64,000 nt of DNA. Source: Leptobrachium leishanense. Lineage: Eukaryota; Chordata; Amphibia; Anura; Megophryidae. The position numbers and the translations under genes were made by a program. Positions 12,401-23,028 of this stretch are shown here, piece by piece. The stretch spans positions 48,862,693 through 48,926,692 of the forward strand of contig CM019071.1 in assembly GCA_009667805.1 (NCBI GenBank), given 5' to 3'. The notes under the pieces are model-generated. The model was not told the origin of the DNA. It saw nothing but the letters and a program-made list of their open reading frames with translations, and did not search any database. Positions within the stretch are counted from its first letter, which is position 1; each line of letters opens with the position of its first letter.

Positions 12401-15400
12401 CCCTCCTCCTCCCTCTACCCTCCTCCTCCCTCTACCCTCCTCCTCCCTCTACCCTCCTCCTCCCTCTACCCTCATCAGCTCTCTGCCCTCCTCCTCCTCC
12501 CTCTGCCTCCTCCCTCCTCCTCACACTGCCGTCCTCATCAGCACTCTGTCCTCCTCCTCACACTGCCGTCCTCATCAGCACTCTGTCCTCCTCCTCACTC
12601 TGTCCTCCTCCTCCTTCTCATCACTCTGCCCTCTTCATCACTCTGCCCTCTTCATCACTCTGCCCTCTTCATCACTCTGCCCTCTTCATCACTCTGCCCT
12701 CTTCATCACTCTGCCCTCTTCATCACTCTGCCCTCTTCATCACTCTGCCCTCTTCATCACTCTGCCCTCTTCATCACTCTGCCCTCTTCATCACTCTGCC
12801 CTCTTCATCACTCTGCCCTCCTCATCACTCTGCCCTCCTCATCACTCTGCCCTCCTCATCACTCTGCCCTCCTCATCACTCTGCCCTCCTCCTCCTCCTC
12901 ATTCATCCATTTAACAATGATTTTTTCCTTCATTCATGTTCACATCGCTCTCTTGAATCGCTATGTCTGCAGGTTAAACGTCCCTTATCCAGAATTTCTA
13001 AACATATTTTCCTGGACACATAATGTATTCATGCTGATGGGCTGCGCATGAAAAACACTGCCTCACAGCATGTATAATCCATACGCTGCAGATAAGAAAT
13101 CCCAGGTGACCTGCCTTGATTTCCTTCCTGCAGCATATGAATTATACATGTTGCAGGGCAGCACTTTTCCCTGTGCTCCCCCTCTGCATGAAATAGTAAT
13201 ATGTCCAGGAAAACATGGGACCAGGGTCGCCAGATCGACCGTCTCCAAGACATCCCATTATTATAATGCAAATATTCCAAAATCCCCATAAATCCCAAAT
13301 CCAGACACCGCTGCTCCCGAGCGTTTTGGATGAGGGACACGCGGCCTGTATCTCCGTCACACACGTCACTTTATTAAATGAGGCATATAGTGAAAACAGG
13401 ACGTTCCCCAGTAAAACCGTGTCAGCCTCTTTCATCCTCCTCCATCGTATTTTCTGTGTCGCTGTTCCACCCGTACTCCATTCATAATTTAACCCTCTCC
13501 TACCCGTATCCGGTACCATGCCAGGCATTTGCTCAGCCTCACTTTCTCCTTGATCTTCTGGTTGTCGTTATTCCTGTTGATCTCGTCCGATTTCATCTGG
13601 ACCAGCAAGGAGTAAACCTTCTCCCTCCAACGCGACAACAAAACCCGGGTCTTTTCTCCATCCGCGTGGACATCCTGAAAGAGACGCACCGGGTCCTCGA
13701 TCACCCTCAAGCGATCGTTGCAGGCAAAAATATTCACCCCCACCTCCTGACGGCTAAACTAAGCCTTTCAGGTTAACGAGAGGCAGCGGCTGCCGGAAAG
13801 CGAGACCTTACTGCTGCTGCGGAGCAACTTGCAGGATGCATTTCCAGCCTTTGAGCTCAGCCACCGCTTGGGTCTCCCTTTGGGCATCTCCATGCATTTG
13901 GCAGGTAGATGTCGCCATCTGCTGACCAAAAGGAGCTGCTGCAGCAGTGAGCTCCGCGCCGGACCAGCTGGGGAGATGTGTTTTAGACAGATACAGCGTT
14001 ATTCAGAGAGCACCAAAATGTCTCCTGTTCGTCGCACTTCGGCAAGTTCATTTCACCGACCATGCCCGGTGTGCGTCAAATCAACCCGCTGAACGGAATC
14101 GTGAAACCGTTGCATCGATCCGAAAAACTGACGCAAAACCGACGAATGTATCTGAAAATAGCAGCCGACCCGCCGCCGGAAAAATCCGACAAGCCGCCGA
14201 ACAAGGGTTAAAAAAAAAACACCCTGCGACTTAACCCCTTAAGGACCCCTTGCTGACATGTGCCGTCTCGCGCCGCAGATTGCGGCCCGCCCCGCAATCT
14301 GTACGCGTCATTGGCTGCAGGAGGACGGCTTGAGTTCAGACTGTCCCGCGCAGCTAATGATGCACGCCGCGAGTCGGCGCACGCAGGCTGCGGGGAGGGG
14401 CCAGGGTGGCCCCATTGAACATAGCGGGTTGTACCTGTACGCCCTGCGTCTGCAAAGCCTTCCCGCTGCCAGGACAGCATAGAATGTCCTGGCCCGTTAA
14501 GGGGTTAAAAGGCATTTTTCAAAAAACTACTTCATGAAAATACCTGGAAAAAAAAACCCGGAAACAACGTATAAAGTCCTATGAATAATAATAAAAAGTG
14601 TAAGTACGTCCTTGCTGTATCAGTGCATCGACAAGCGGCTAAATCATCCATAAAAACACATGTAACTATAGAAGATTAATTAATCCAGATCACTAATAAA
14701 TTTATACAGGATCTGATAATAAATCCCATAAACGAACAATAAAAACACAATCGTCACAATTTAGCGGCTTGTTTCCCAGTCAGGTTTCATGTAGACATGT
14801 CTGTCGCCCTCGCTGTGCGCTCGGATGTGCATTGTGGGATTTGCGTGCGGAGCGGCCGCTACCTTCTTGCACAGCTCGGCCTCCTGCAAGGCCAGGATAT
14901 TTGTGAGGGAGGACAGGCGGGTTTTCAGGAGAGATATGGAGGTCTGCAGCGTATCCCTCTCCTTCTCCAACGTCTGGAAAAAACAGCAAAAAAAAAAAAA
15001 AAGGCAAATAAAAACACTCTGAAAACATTTACCTTCTAAATACCAAAATATTATGTTCCCCCGTATAGTGCGACGCGGCGCCCTGACGCCGCAACCAGGG
15101 GGTGTGAGGAGAGCGGGAGGCCGTGTCCTAGGGACCAGTGCGTCATGTAGGATTGTTTCCCTCACCTGGATCGTGGTCTGAAGCCCTGTCCTCTCTCTCT
15201 TCTGCTCCTCCAGCCGTCTGTTATCCGGGACCAGCTCCCCAATGTATGTTCTGAGCTGCTGCACCAACGAGATCTGCGACTCCAAGTCTAGGTGACAGCG
15301 ACTGCAGGACAGAAACACAGCCGCGGGGTTTATTTTCATTCTGATGGTAAAGAAGGCCGCGTCTCACGAGGATCAGCTATAAAAGACGCCAGACGTGTAC

Positions 15401-18400
15401 GGGAATCTTCGCCCACCCGGGTCAGAATCAGGGACCTCGCTCTCTCTCTCTCTACTCAAATCCACCGCCTTAAATGCAAGAATTTAATTACGAGATTTTC
15501 CTAACGTAGCGCAGGAAAGTCGAGATTTTAATGAAAACTCGGAGGCGAGCATTTGCATTATCTCTCTTTAATGCCAGCAGCAAAGAGGTTAACACACCGC
15601 ATTAGAACGAGAAACATCTGGACGTCCTGATCTCACCTGGCGAGTAAGCCTCAGCACAGAGGTACAGATACACAATACAGGAACATGCACCCGGGTACGA
15701 GACTCACAGTCACACGCTTTGCGTCTCAGACCCCCGCACCGGCATTTCCAACGAGAGGGAGGTCCCTGCAGATCAGCATGACAGGGTCTTACATTGCTAT
15801 TTAAGACCGCATCCCCCAGGGAGGACGCCACGCCACCTTGCTTTTAGCCGTTCAGTCGCCCATCACTCGAAGCCGTACCTTAGTTGCTCGGCCAAGCATT
15901 CTCTCTCGTGATTGGCGGTCTGCAGGTCCCGTCTCAGCCGCGACGCTTCCTGCTCCTGCACCTCGCGGCTTTCCTTCAGTTCCGTTTCTAGTGTTTGTAC
16001 ATGGCTGGTGAGGGCCGCGGCCTCTGCCTTGTGTCTCTCGGATAGTTTTGCAACCTGTGAGAGGGACAGGAAAGCGACAGTCTGTGGCGACGCTGGGTAC
16101 ACGGTCACAGGGGGATCCAAGTTCACCTCACTTAGATTAAAGTCATTCAACTCTGGGAGATTCCCAAATACTTGAGGGCAGCGATGACGAACCTTGGCAC
16201 CCCATGTGTTTAGGAACTACATGTCCCATGATGCTCTGCTACCTTTAAGGCTGCCTAAGCATTATGGGACATGTAGTTCAGAAACATCTGGGATGCCAAG
16301 GTTCGTCATCACTGCTCTAAGTGTTTATTCACTAACCTCTGAATTGGCCCCGAATTGCACCGGATGGTGAATTTCACAGTTTGGGCCAATACGTCTATTC
16401 ACTAAGCTGTCGGTTCACCAAATACAGGAAAATTGACAGCAAAATACTAGGGATGCACCGAAACGGAAATTTCAGGCCGATACTGAAAATTCAGGATCAG
16501 TTCGGCCGAAAACCGATACCGAAAATCAGACATGAGAACCTGGGCCTGGAGGCTGAGCTGAGCCGGGGACTCGCCTGTTCCCGAAGGCCTGCCGAGCAAG
16601 CCGCTTAGTCGGGCCTCCAGGCCCAGGTACGCATGACTGATTGGTTGCACCTACATCCTCCTACTTCGGCCCTGAGCTCCAGCGGTGACAGTCCTCCGGC
16701 TGTCGCAGGCAACTCGGCCAGCCTCCAGGCTCAGGCGAGCACCCGGCTCGGCCTCCAGACCCTATTTTGAAAGGGAAATGTTTGGCTGGATTTTTTTCGG
16801 CTGAAATGGTGTTTTTCGGTTTCGGCCGATAATTTTCGGTGGCCGAAATTTCGGTGCATCCCTACAAAATACGGTGCAATTCTACAGCACCTAAATTATC
16901 CTGTACAATACTATCGTGTCTTCCATTCACCGAAATTTCAGTGATTCAATAAAACATGGAATATCATCATTTTTACTTTTTTTTAAAAAAAAGACCATTT
17001 TTTGCTTATTTTCTTGCGACTTTTTATTTTTTGTAAAACATGGAATATATATATATTTTTTTTAAAGACCGTTTATTCTTTTTTTTGTAGAACAGCTTTT
17101 TATATATTTTAGAAGACATTTTTGTTTTTTCTTATTTTTTTTAAGACTACTTTTTGTAAAACATGGAATTACATATATTTTTTTTAAAGACCATTTATTC
17201 TTTATTTTTTTTTGCAAAAACTCTTCATTTTTAAAAAAGACCTTGTATTTTCTGTATTCTTTTAGACGACATTTTTTTTAAAAGAGGATTTATTTTGTGA
17301 CAGACCTTTATTAATATTTTTTTTAAAGGACCTTCTTTATTATGAGACACATTCGTACTGATTTAAGCTCCTATGGCGGAGAATAGGAGACTTTTTCCTC
17401 TCTCGGTTCGGTGGAATTCGCCGATGCCGATTCGCTGCTGTTTGACAACTTTTTCGCGAGGCTTCGGCGACTCCATTTTCGTGGCTCTACGGCGACCGTT
17501 CGGTGAATAGTGAATTCACCAAAATGTCGGTGAAATGAAATCACCGAAGTGAAAAGCACTGAAATTTCCCTGAATGCCGGTGCTTTGTGAATAGACCCGT
17601 CTGTAGTCACGGCTGCTGATTGGACGAACATAATGTATATTGTATTACAGAAATATAAAAAAAAATAATAAAGTGAAATAAAAAAGACATCACACGATGC
17701 CAAACCTGCCCCCATGTCCACGGCACGGAAAAAGCAGGAGCAGACCCCCCCACTGGGACATGTTCAAAGCGAAGATACAGATTTTAAATGGCAAGTACAG
17801 GCGACACTGACAGCCACGTCAGAAAACATTATCGGCCTCCGTTCCCTCACGTTGGGGCAAAAAGCAGAATCATCTCGTAATGGGGCATTGCCGGCCTATA
17901 ACACACACACACGTACCTCCTCTTGGTGCCTTGTGGCTGCACCCTCCTCTGCCAGTCTCCTCGTGTCTTCTGCCTCCTTGCCCTCCCTCAGTGCCCGCTT
18001 CAGATCCTGAACCTCCCGCGCCAGTCTCGCCAGCTTCTCGTCTTTCTCGTGGACGTCGGCCACCGCCAGCTCCAGCCTGCGGATCTCTTGCATCTGCTGT
18101 GAAATGATTTCCAGGGCCTGCGACTCCGCGGGGGGCGCGCTTGGCGGGTGACGATCCAGGGACCTGTTTCACAAAACATGACTCGTTTATATATGTGGCT
18201 TCTGGAAGGAAAAAAATACATCTGTAGGGCCAAGGTTACACACATACACACACACACACACTTTATACCTGGCTCTCGTGCTTTCTCCTCTCAACCATCT
18301 CTTCTTCAACTCCTCGTTCTCCTTCCTGAGCTGCGACAGCTCTTCTGCCACGTCTGCCCAGGGCTCATGAACCGGAGGCGGACGAGGTGGTGGCATGGGC

Positions 18401-18862
18401 GCAGATGGGAGAGGCAGGGGCGGAGGTCTGCGAGTCTCAAAGTGCGAAGGAGTCAGTAAACCTGTGTGACCTGGATAGAAGAGGAGGAGAGGTCACCGCC
18501 ATGTAAAACAGGCAGACACGCCGTCTCCATCACAGACCTCAAACTCCAGCCCCCCCCCTTCGATCAGGGTCGTCCAACTCCAGCTCCCCCAGATATTTCT
18601 GAACTACAACTCCCATGATCCCCTGACCAACCACTGCATTGAGAGAATGCTGGGAAATGTAGGCATCAACATCTGGAGGGGCCGCAAGTTTGACAGCCCC
18701 GCATTAAGGAGTTACACGCAAGACCATTCAAACTTATTAAGCTTTATTCAACATCCACATCACCTAAATAACAGGGCGATACAACGTGCAGGGCCCTTAC
18801 CTTTACCCACAGCGGACGGGAACATGTATGGCGTGTCGGGTGCCCGCTTCTCCATGGCTGCC
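6435..18862 (-). CDS. CCHCR1: CCHCR1, coiled-coil alpha-helical rod protein 1 (complete, 17 coding exons)
   Basis: Centrosome and P-body coiled-coil protein; human CCHCR1 (psoriasis-region HCR) has about 782 residues. Coding exons, 5' to 3': 18855-18801 (exon acceptor after 18863), 18470-18269, 18163-17917, 16054-15879, 15301-15166, 14973-14863, 13746-13543, 12214-12104, 11720-11614, 11188-11076, 10498-10420, 9778-9648, 9425-9237, 8617-8516, 8383-8232, 7823-7712, 6535-6435 (TAG). Every junction is GT-AG and phase-consistent, giving 775 residues. Exon 7 has a stronger alternative acceptor (start 13674, in frame, 751 residues). After a proline-rich start (TPSHF box) the protein is almost entirely heptad-type coiled coil. 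Diagnostic matches to human include LLSRWREKV, a QGLVA block, AVVALRQ, RDKNLM and ATLRQEGLLS. The C-terminus is acidic. It diverges from TCF19, as in human. A strong minus-strand donor at 22087 may end an untranslated first exon. Confidence 0.95.
6960..7310 (+). pseudogene. Penelope-like element remnant, GIY-YIG endonuclease end
   Basis: Conceptual translation shows a YNIKGSYSS start, then VYMIQC-like and NLRRNLHRHSKNH, GHSIQNLRIKILKG and a final FNTIKEGLNVDSGF block, in the order typical of the C-terminal GIY-YIG domain of Penelope-like retroelements. Frame changes and stops interrupt it, and the reverse transcriptase part is missing. Nearby sequences of the type 'catttcggggacacagcccc' (7410-7435) and 'cgtttcggctccctcgg' (6658-6675) look like PLE or LINE terminal parts. 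Assignment is from memory of the family. Confidence 0.65.
10118..10343. mobile_element. Truncated copy of the 882-bp MITE (family B)
   Basis: Right-hand 225 bp of the element seen complete at 38123-39004: shares 'ctgaatag..gaagca', the CGAACAGGCACCG block, the GGTAACCGAA hairpin and the terminal TTTGAATAACCCTG. It sits in a CCHCR1 intron between the exons at 9778 and 10420. Confidence 0.7.
10561..10728. mobile_element. Palindromic MITE of the 'ATCTCAAACTC' family
   Basis: Imperfect palindrome: left end GGGATCTCAAACTC, right end GAGTTTGTGATCCC, with an internal ACAATTCCCAGAATTC / ATCATGGGAGGTGTAGTT core. Related hairpins occur at 18562-18702 and 26378-26524. Confidence 0.6.
12350..12895. repeat. 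17-bp CTGCCCTCTTCATCACT minisatellite
   Basis: Intron of CCHCR1. The right two-thirds is a regular 17-bp array; the left third is degenerate CTCCTC/CTCTGCC repeats. Pure pyrimidine apart from the G and A of each unit. Confidence 0.85.
13003..13217. mobile_element. MITE family C copy 1
   Basis: Terminal repeats CATATTTTCCTGGACA / TGTCCAGGAAAACATG. Internal sequence is itself semi-palindromic around repeated CTGCAG and TATACATG blocks. A second copy lies at 31652-31874 in the opposite orientation. Confidence 0.75.
14231..14508. mobile_element. TTAA-flanked DNA element (piggyBac/Kolobok type MITE)
   Basis: TTAA on both sides (14231-14234, 14505-14508) and ends CCCCTTAAGGACC / GGCCCGTTAAGGGG. 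About 270 bp, GC-rich, no coding capacity. It interrupts an older repeat that starts near 13999 (TTATTCAGAGAGCACC). Confidence 0.7.
16175..16318. mobile_element. Near-perfect palindromic MITE, 144 bp
   Basis: Arms share GATGACGAACCTTGGCA and its complement, with an inner ACTACATGTCCCATGATGC-type arm. Pieces of the same family are seen around 30190-30440, 32215-32345, and 42770-42845 continued at 45095-45118. Confidence 0.7.
16319..17605. mobile_element. Old MITE with T/A-rich interior, interrupted by a hAT element
   Basis: Starts GTTTATTCACTAA and ends in a TTTGTGAATAGACC block, which are roughly complementary. A similar element lies at 45145-45806. The interior from 16965 to 17340 is a run of T-rich degenerate repeats. 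The left half is split by the hAT MITE at 16448-16864, whose target duplication restores the older sequence. Confidence 0.5.
16448..16864. mobile_element. hAT-type MITE, TAGGGATGCACCGAAA family
   Basis: Terminal inverted repeats TAGGGATGCACCGAAA / TTTCGGTGCATCCCTA, flanked by a perfect 8-bp target duplication CAAAATAC (16440-16447 and 16865-16872). Contains two GC-rich partial palindromes. CCHCR1 intron. Confidence 0.9.
18562..18702. mobile_element. Palindromic MITE
   Basis: GGTCGTCCAACTCCAG at the left and GCAAGTTTGACAGCC at the right, with CTACAACTCCCATGAT / ATGCTGGGAAATGTAG in the middle. Same broad family as 26378-26524. CCHCR1 intron 5' of exon 2. Confidence 0.5.
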
Positions 18863-19282
18863 CTATAAAAAGCCAAGAAATTACAAATAAATACATAGTA
18901 ACACATGCACAGCTCGTGATGCGCGTCTGACGGCACCGTCCCGGAGATATCCCTCAGCTGCGCGTCAGTCATTATTTCTCTCTGTTGAGGGACACACAGC
19001 CTGATGGCGGGATCCTGCCCGGCGTGTAACGATTCGCGTGCAGGAAACTTTCACTAAACGAAGCTCATATCTGGCACTGAATGATTTTACAAAGTCTGAA
19101 CCCACAATATAAAAGTCAGTCCCCCTAGTGCCCCCGTCTTCGCAGTGACTCGCGGGGCAAGCGTTGAGTCCAGCAGTCAGCCACGTAGCGGCCGCATTGG
19201 TCCTTGATGCTCGGACAGCGCTAAAGCACCGTCCTGCGCAGCTTATCTTGGAGGTAGATAGGAATATTTACTTGTTACTGGG

Positions 19283-19668
19283 TAGGGATGCACCGAAAAT
19301 TAATCGGCCGAAAATGGAAATTCAGAAAAAAAATAATAATAAATCGGCTGAAACTTTCCCTTTGGAGGCCCGGCCAAGCCGGGGGCTCGCTGAGTCTGGA
19401 GGCCAGCCGAGCAATCTGCGACAGCCGGAGGACTGTCACCGCTGGAGCTCAGGGCCGAAGGAGGAGGATGTAGGGGAGTATGTAGGTGCAACCAATCAGC
19501 CATGCAAACCTTTGCCTGGACGAGCAGCTTGCTCGGCAGACCTTCGGGATCAGGCAAGTCCCAGGCTTGGCCCGGCCTCCAGGCCCTCATGTCTGATTTT
19601 CGGTATCAATTTTCGGCCGAACCGATCCCGAATTTTCAGCCAGAAATTTCTGTTTCGGTGCATTCCTA
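19283..19668. mobile_element. hAT-type MITE, second copy of the TAGGGATGCACCGAAA family
   Basis: Ends TAGGGATGCACCGAAA and TTTCGGTGCATTCCTA, flanked by TTACTGGG / TTACCGGG (7 of 8 matches). Older than the copy at 16448, judging by the eroded duplication. Confidence 0.85.
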
Positions 19669-20594
19669 TTACCGGGACTTTTGAAAGAAGTTGTTGTCCC
19701 AAGGCCAGAACGGTAACCCTCCCACGGCCATGCAGTTTAAGCTAATAAAATATACGTCATCACACGTGCTAAGTGTTCTTTTGCTAATTGTTTATTATCT
19801 TTGAAATCGTGTCTTCAGCATCTTTAAAGGGAGGATGTAATGTAGTAGGTTCATGATTGGTTCAGTATTGACTACACTTCAATGATTTTGACTGCTCCTT
19901 TGGAAGGCCTGCGAAGTAACCGCGCGTCTGTGTGTCTTTCACGCAACTCCTGTGTGTGACGCCAGTTCTTCTCAGGCGCCCGAGGGTGTGATCAGGCTCA
20001 GAGATGAAAGGAGCAAGCAGGTGGAAAATGATCGGTCATTGTCGATCACATTCCATGTCCATTCCCACCTGTTTCATCTCCAGGATTCACCCCTTATATT
20101 TCATATCCATTCCCACACTCCTCCCTGAGCTCCCTCTCATTTCCCAGACGCTACCTGGGAGGAAGTGACATCATCATGTCACTTTCTTCCTGCGCTCTTT
20201 GGAAGCCGCGCAGGAGGGAAGGAAGAGTATAGACAGAATGTCAGCATCCTGGTCAGTGATCATTGATACGCTAGGTACATCAGAAGTGGCTGGCTCGCCC
20301 CCCCTCCCCCGTTGATCAGGGCTTTTCCCAGTCCTCTCCCTCCCAACACTATCCTACAGTACCGCACAGCGCTGGGAGGGCTGTGAAAGCACTGTTCAGC
20401 GGTCTGCAGGAGACTAAGCCAGCCCCCACAGGTAAATGCCCAATTTGCCTTGTGACAGATACACCCCTGGAGGCCGGTAACTAGGAGCAGCAGAAATCAA
20501 CTCTCTACTCGTGTTCTATTGGCTGTTCAGCCTCCTGCTGTGGAATCTCTTACGTAAACCTCCCATTGGCGCGGGCAGCGATTGGACACGGAAT

Positions 20595-21790
20595 ATGCTC
20601 ATCTCCTATTAGCTGCTCAGTGTTCCAATTTAGAATCCTCGCATCTCCTATTGGCTGCACAGTGTTCCAATTTAGAATCCTCGCATCTCCTATTGGCTGC
20701 GCAGTGTTCCAATTTAGAAACAAGGGGGGGGGTGTTTGTGAGGGTCCTGAGAACGAGGTGGCCAGTGCTGATTACCAAGGACGTCATCCCTGCACGAGAG
20801 GTGCAGCAACCCCCGACGATCGTTTCGGCCTTATTGGACCTCGTCAGGAGGGTATAGCTGACACCCCTCTAGGCACATCAAGCAAGGGGTCCACGTCTGG
20901 ATGACCCTTTACAATTGCAGTGAGAAACAAGGGGGGGCGTTTGTGAGGGTCCTGAGGTCTGGGTGAGAGCAGGCTGATTTGCATATGGAAAATTCATCCC
21001 TGTAATGGCACATGCAAGCTAAAACCTTGTTTGTGAGACCTGAGCGGGCCCCACCGTAGAGCAGGCCATTGTGCTGTTGCTCGTTCTCAGGACCCTCACA
21101 TACACCCCCCTTGTTTCCAATTTAGAATCCTCGCATCTCCTATTGGCTGCGCAGTGTTCCAATTTAGAATCCTTGCATCTCCTATTGGCTGCGCAGTGTT
21201 CCAGTTTAGAATCCTCGCATCTCCTATTGGCTGCACAGTGTTCTGGTTTAGAATCCTCGCATCTCCTATTGGCTGCACAGTGTTCTGGTTTAGAATCCTC
21301 GCGTCTCCTATTGGCTGCGCAGTGTTCCGGTTTAGAATCCTCGCATCTCCTATTGGCTGCGCAGTGTTCCAATTTAGAATCCTCGCATCTCCTATTGGCT
21401 GCAGTGTTCTGGTTTAGAATCCTCGCATCTCCTATTGGCTGCACAGTGTTCTGGTTTAGAATCCTCGCGTCTCCTATTGGCTGCGCAGTGTTCTGGTTTA
21501 GAATCCTCCCATCTCCTATTGGCTGCGCAGTGTTCTGGTTTAGAATCCTCCCATCTCCTATTGGCTGCGCAGTGTTCTGGTTTAGAATCCTCCCATCTCC
21601 TATTGGCTGCGCAGTGTTCTGGTTTAGAATCCTCCCATCTCCTATTGGCTGCGCAGTGTTCCAGTTTAGAATCCTCGCATCTCCTATTGGCTGCGCAGTG
21701 TTCCAGTTTAGAATCCTCCCATCTCCTATTGGCTGCGCAGTGTTCCAGTTTAGAATCCCCGCATCTCCTATTGGCTGGACAGTGTTCCAA
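20595..21790. repeat. 42-bp minisatellite carrying one CCAAT box per unit
   Basis: Regular array at 21117-21790 with outlying units at 20595-20720. Unit core: CTCCTATTGGCTGCGCAGTG then TTTAGAATCCTCGCAT. Read on the minus strand each unit holds AGCCAATAGG, an NF-Y-type CCAAT box. The array lies 0.5-2 kb from the shared CCHCR1/TCF19 promoter. Because 42 is divisible by 3, long open frames run through it on both strands; these are not genes. Confidence 0.9.
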
Positions 21791-22329
21791 TGTGGAATCT
21801 GCTCCTATTGGCTGCGCAGTGAATCTGCTCTTCTCAGTTTCTTACTTGCTGGAAAGTGTTTTGGAGTGGAATCCATTCCATGCTGGCCTCCCATTGGCTG
21901 AGTGCGGTTATGAATAATGGGTTTTGTCAGATGCCCTTAAAATACCAATACTTTACCCCTCTGGTTTTTTTCTATATAAAAATAAGTTGTCATCACACCA
22001 CCCCGACCAGAAGACTCAAAGCCCCCCTCATTGCTGTCTGTCACAAACTACATTTCCCATGGTGCGTTGTGCAGCCATCCTCTTACCTCTGTGCTCCCCT
22101 ATGCCTGCAGCCTCCTCTCCGGACCCACCGACCGTTAATACAAGCAGAACCTGTCACTGGACTCCCAGTCCCCTCCCCCTGTCACTCTGCCTCCTCTCAT
22201 CACCCTGAGCAACCGAGGCCTTTCCACCACAGCCCGCGCCTGTTCACTGCCAACCCCGCGGCTACTCAATAAAGTTTTTGGTCATCCCCGCGGCAAGTCA
22301 ATAAAGTTGTTGAAATCCTACCAGGACGC

Positions 22330-22626
22330 AAAAACAACGGCAAAACCAGCCCGGGCCAATAGAATGACTACGCACCCAGCTCAGCCAATGCCGTGTAAAG
22401 TCGTATCTTCCAGGAGTGGCTGTGGGTCAGTGAGGGGCGCGGTTCCTCCCAGCCAATGAGGTCGTCGGGTTGGGCGTGGCCACGAGTACAGCGAGCAGCT
22501 GGTGAGCGCGGGAGAACACAGCGGGGTGGGCGTGGCCGGAGCGAGGTGGGCGTAGTGGGCGGCGCCCGAGTGCCAGTACGCGCCAAGTTTCAAAGGCGCG
22601 CGCTTCCTGCCTTCGGGGTTTCCCGC
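22330..22626. promoter_or_regulatory. Likely bidirectional CCHCR1/TCF19 promoter
   Basis: GC-rich and CpG-rich, between the divergent genes. Contains CCAAT boxes (GGCCAATAG about 22353, AGCCAATG about 22383 and 22451), several GGGCGTGG GC/KLF boxes, a TTCAAA (CHR-like) at 22589-22594 and an E2F-type TTTCCCGC at 22619-22626. This cell-cycle type set fits human TCF19, which is induced late in G1/S. A GTAAGA donor on the minus strand after 22087 would suit a CCHCR1 5' UTR exon. Exact start sites cannot be read. Confidence 0.6.
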
Positions 22627-23028
22627 CGATAAACCGGCGCGAGAGGAGAGGAGCCTCACCCCCCGCCTCCTTCCTCCACCTCAGTCCGAATCCCCGCCCT
22701 CTCCCGCCTCAGCAGCGCCCACAACAACGGGGAGACCGCGGCGCAGGGGACCCCCTCAAACACGAGGCCAAGGGGGGGGCGAGCTGAGCGCTGACGTCAG
22801 CAGCACGGGAGACACGCCCACTGCTCACCTGTGTTGAAGGTGTAGACCCCCTGGGTGGAGAGGTCACAGATCAGGCATGTGCAGGTGACTTGCCCTGAGG
22901 TGGGGGGGGTGTCCTGGTCCCTGAAGGTCAGGGTTGGGTGTGAGGTCAGGGTTGGGTGGGGGTGTGAGGTCAGAGGGGTCGCAGTGATTTGGTAAACCCT
23001 TTCTATTGGTCGTTGTCCTCCTGCTGCC

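Noticed and set aside
21071..21901. 276-codon frame through the 42-bp CCAAT array
   Set aside because: Same cause: tandem repeat with period divisible by 3, open on both strands.
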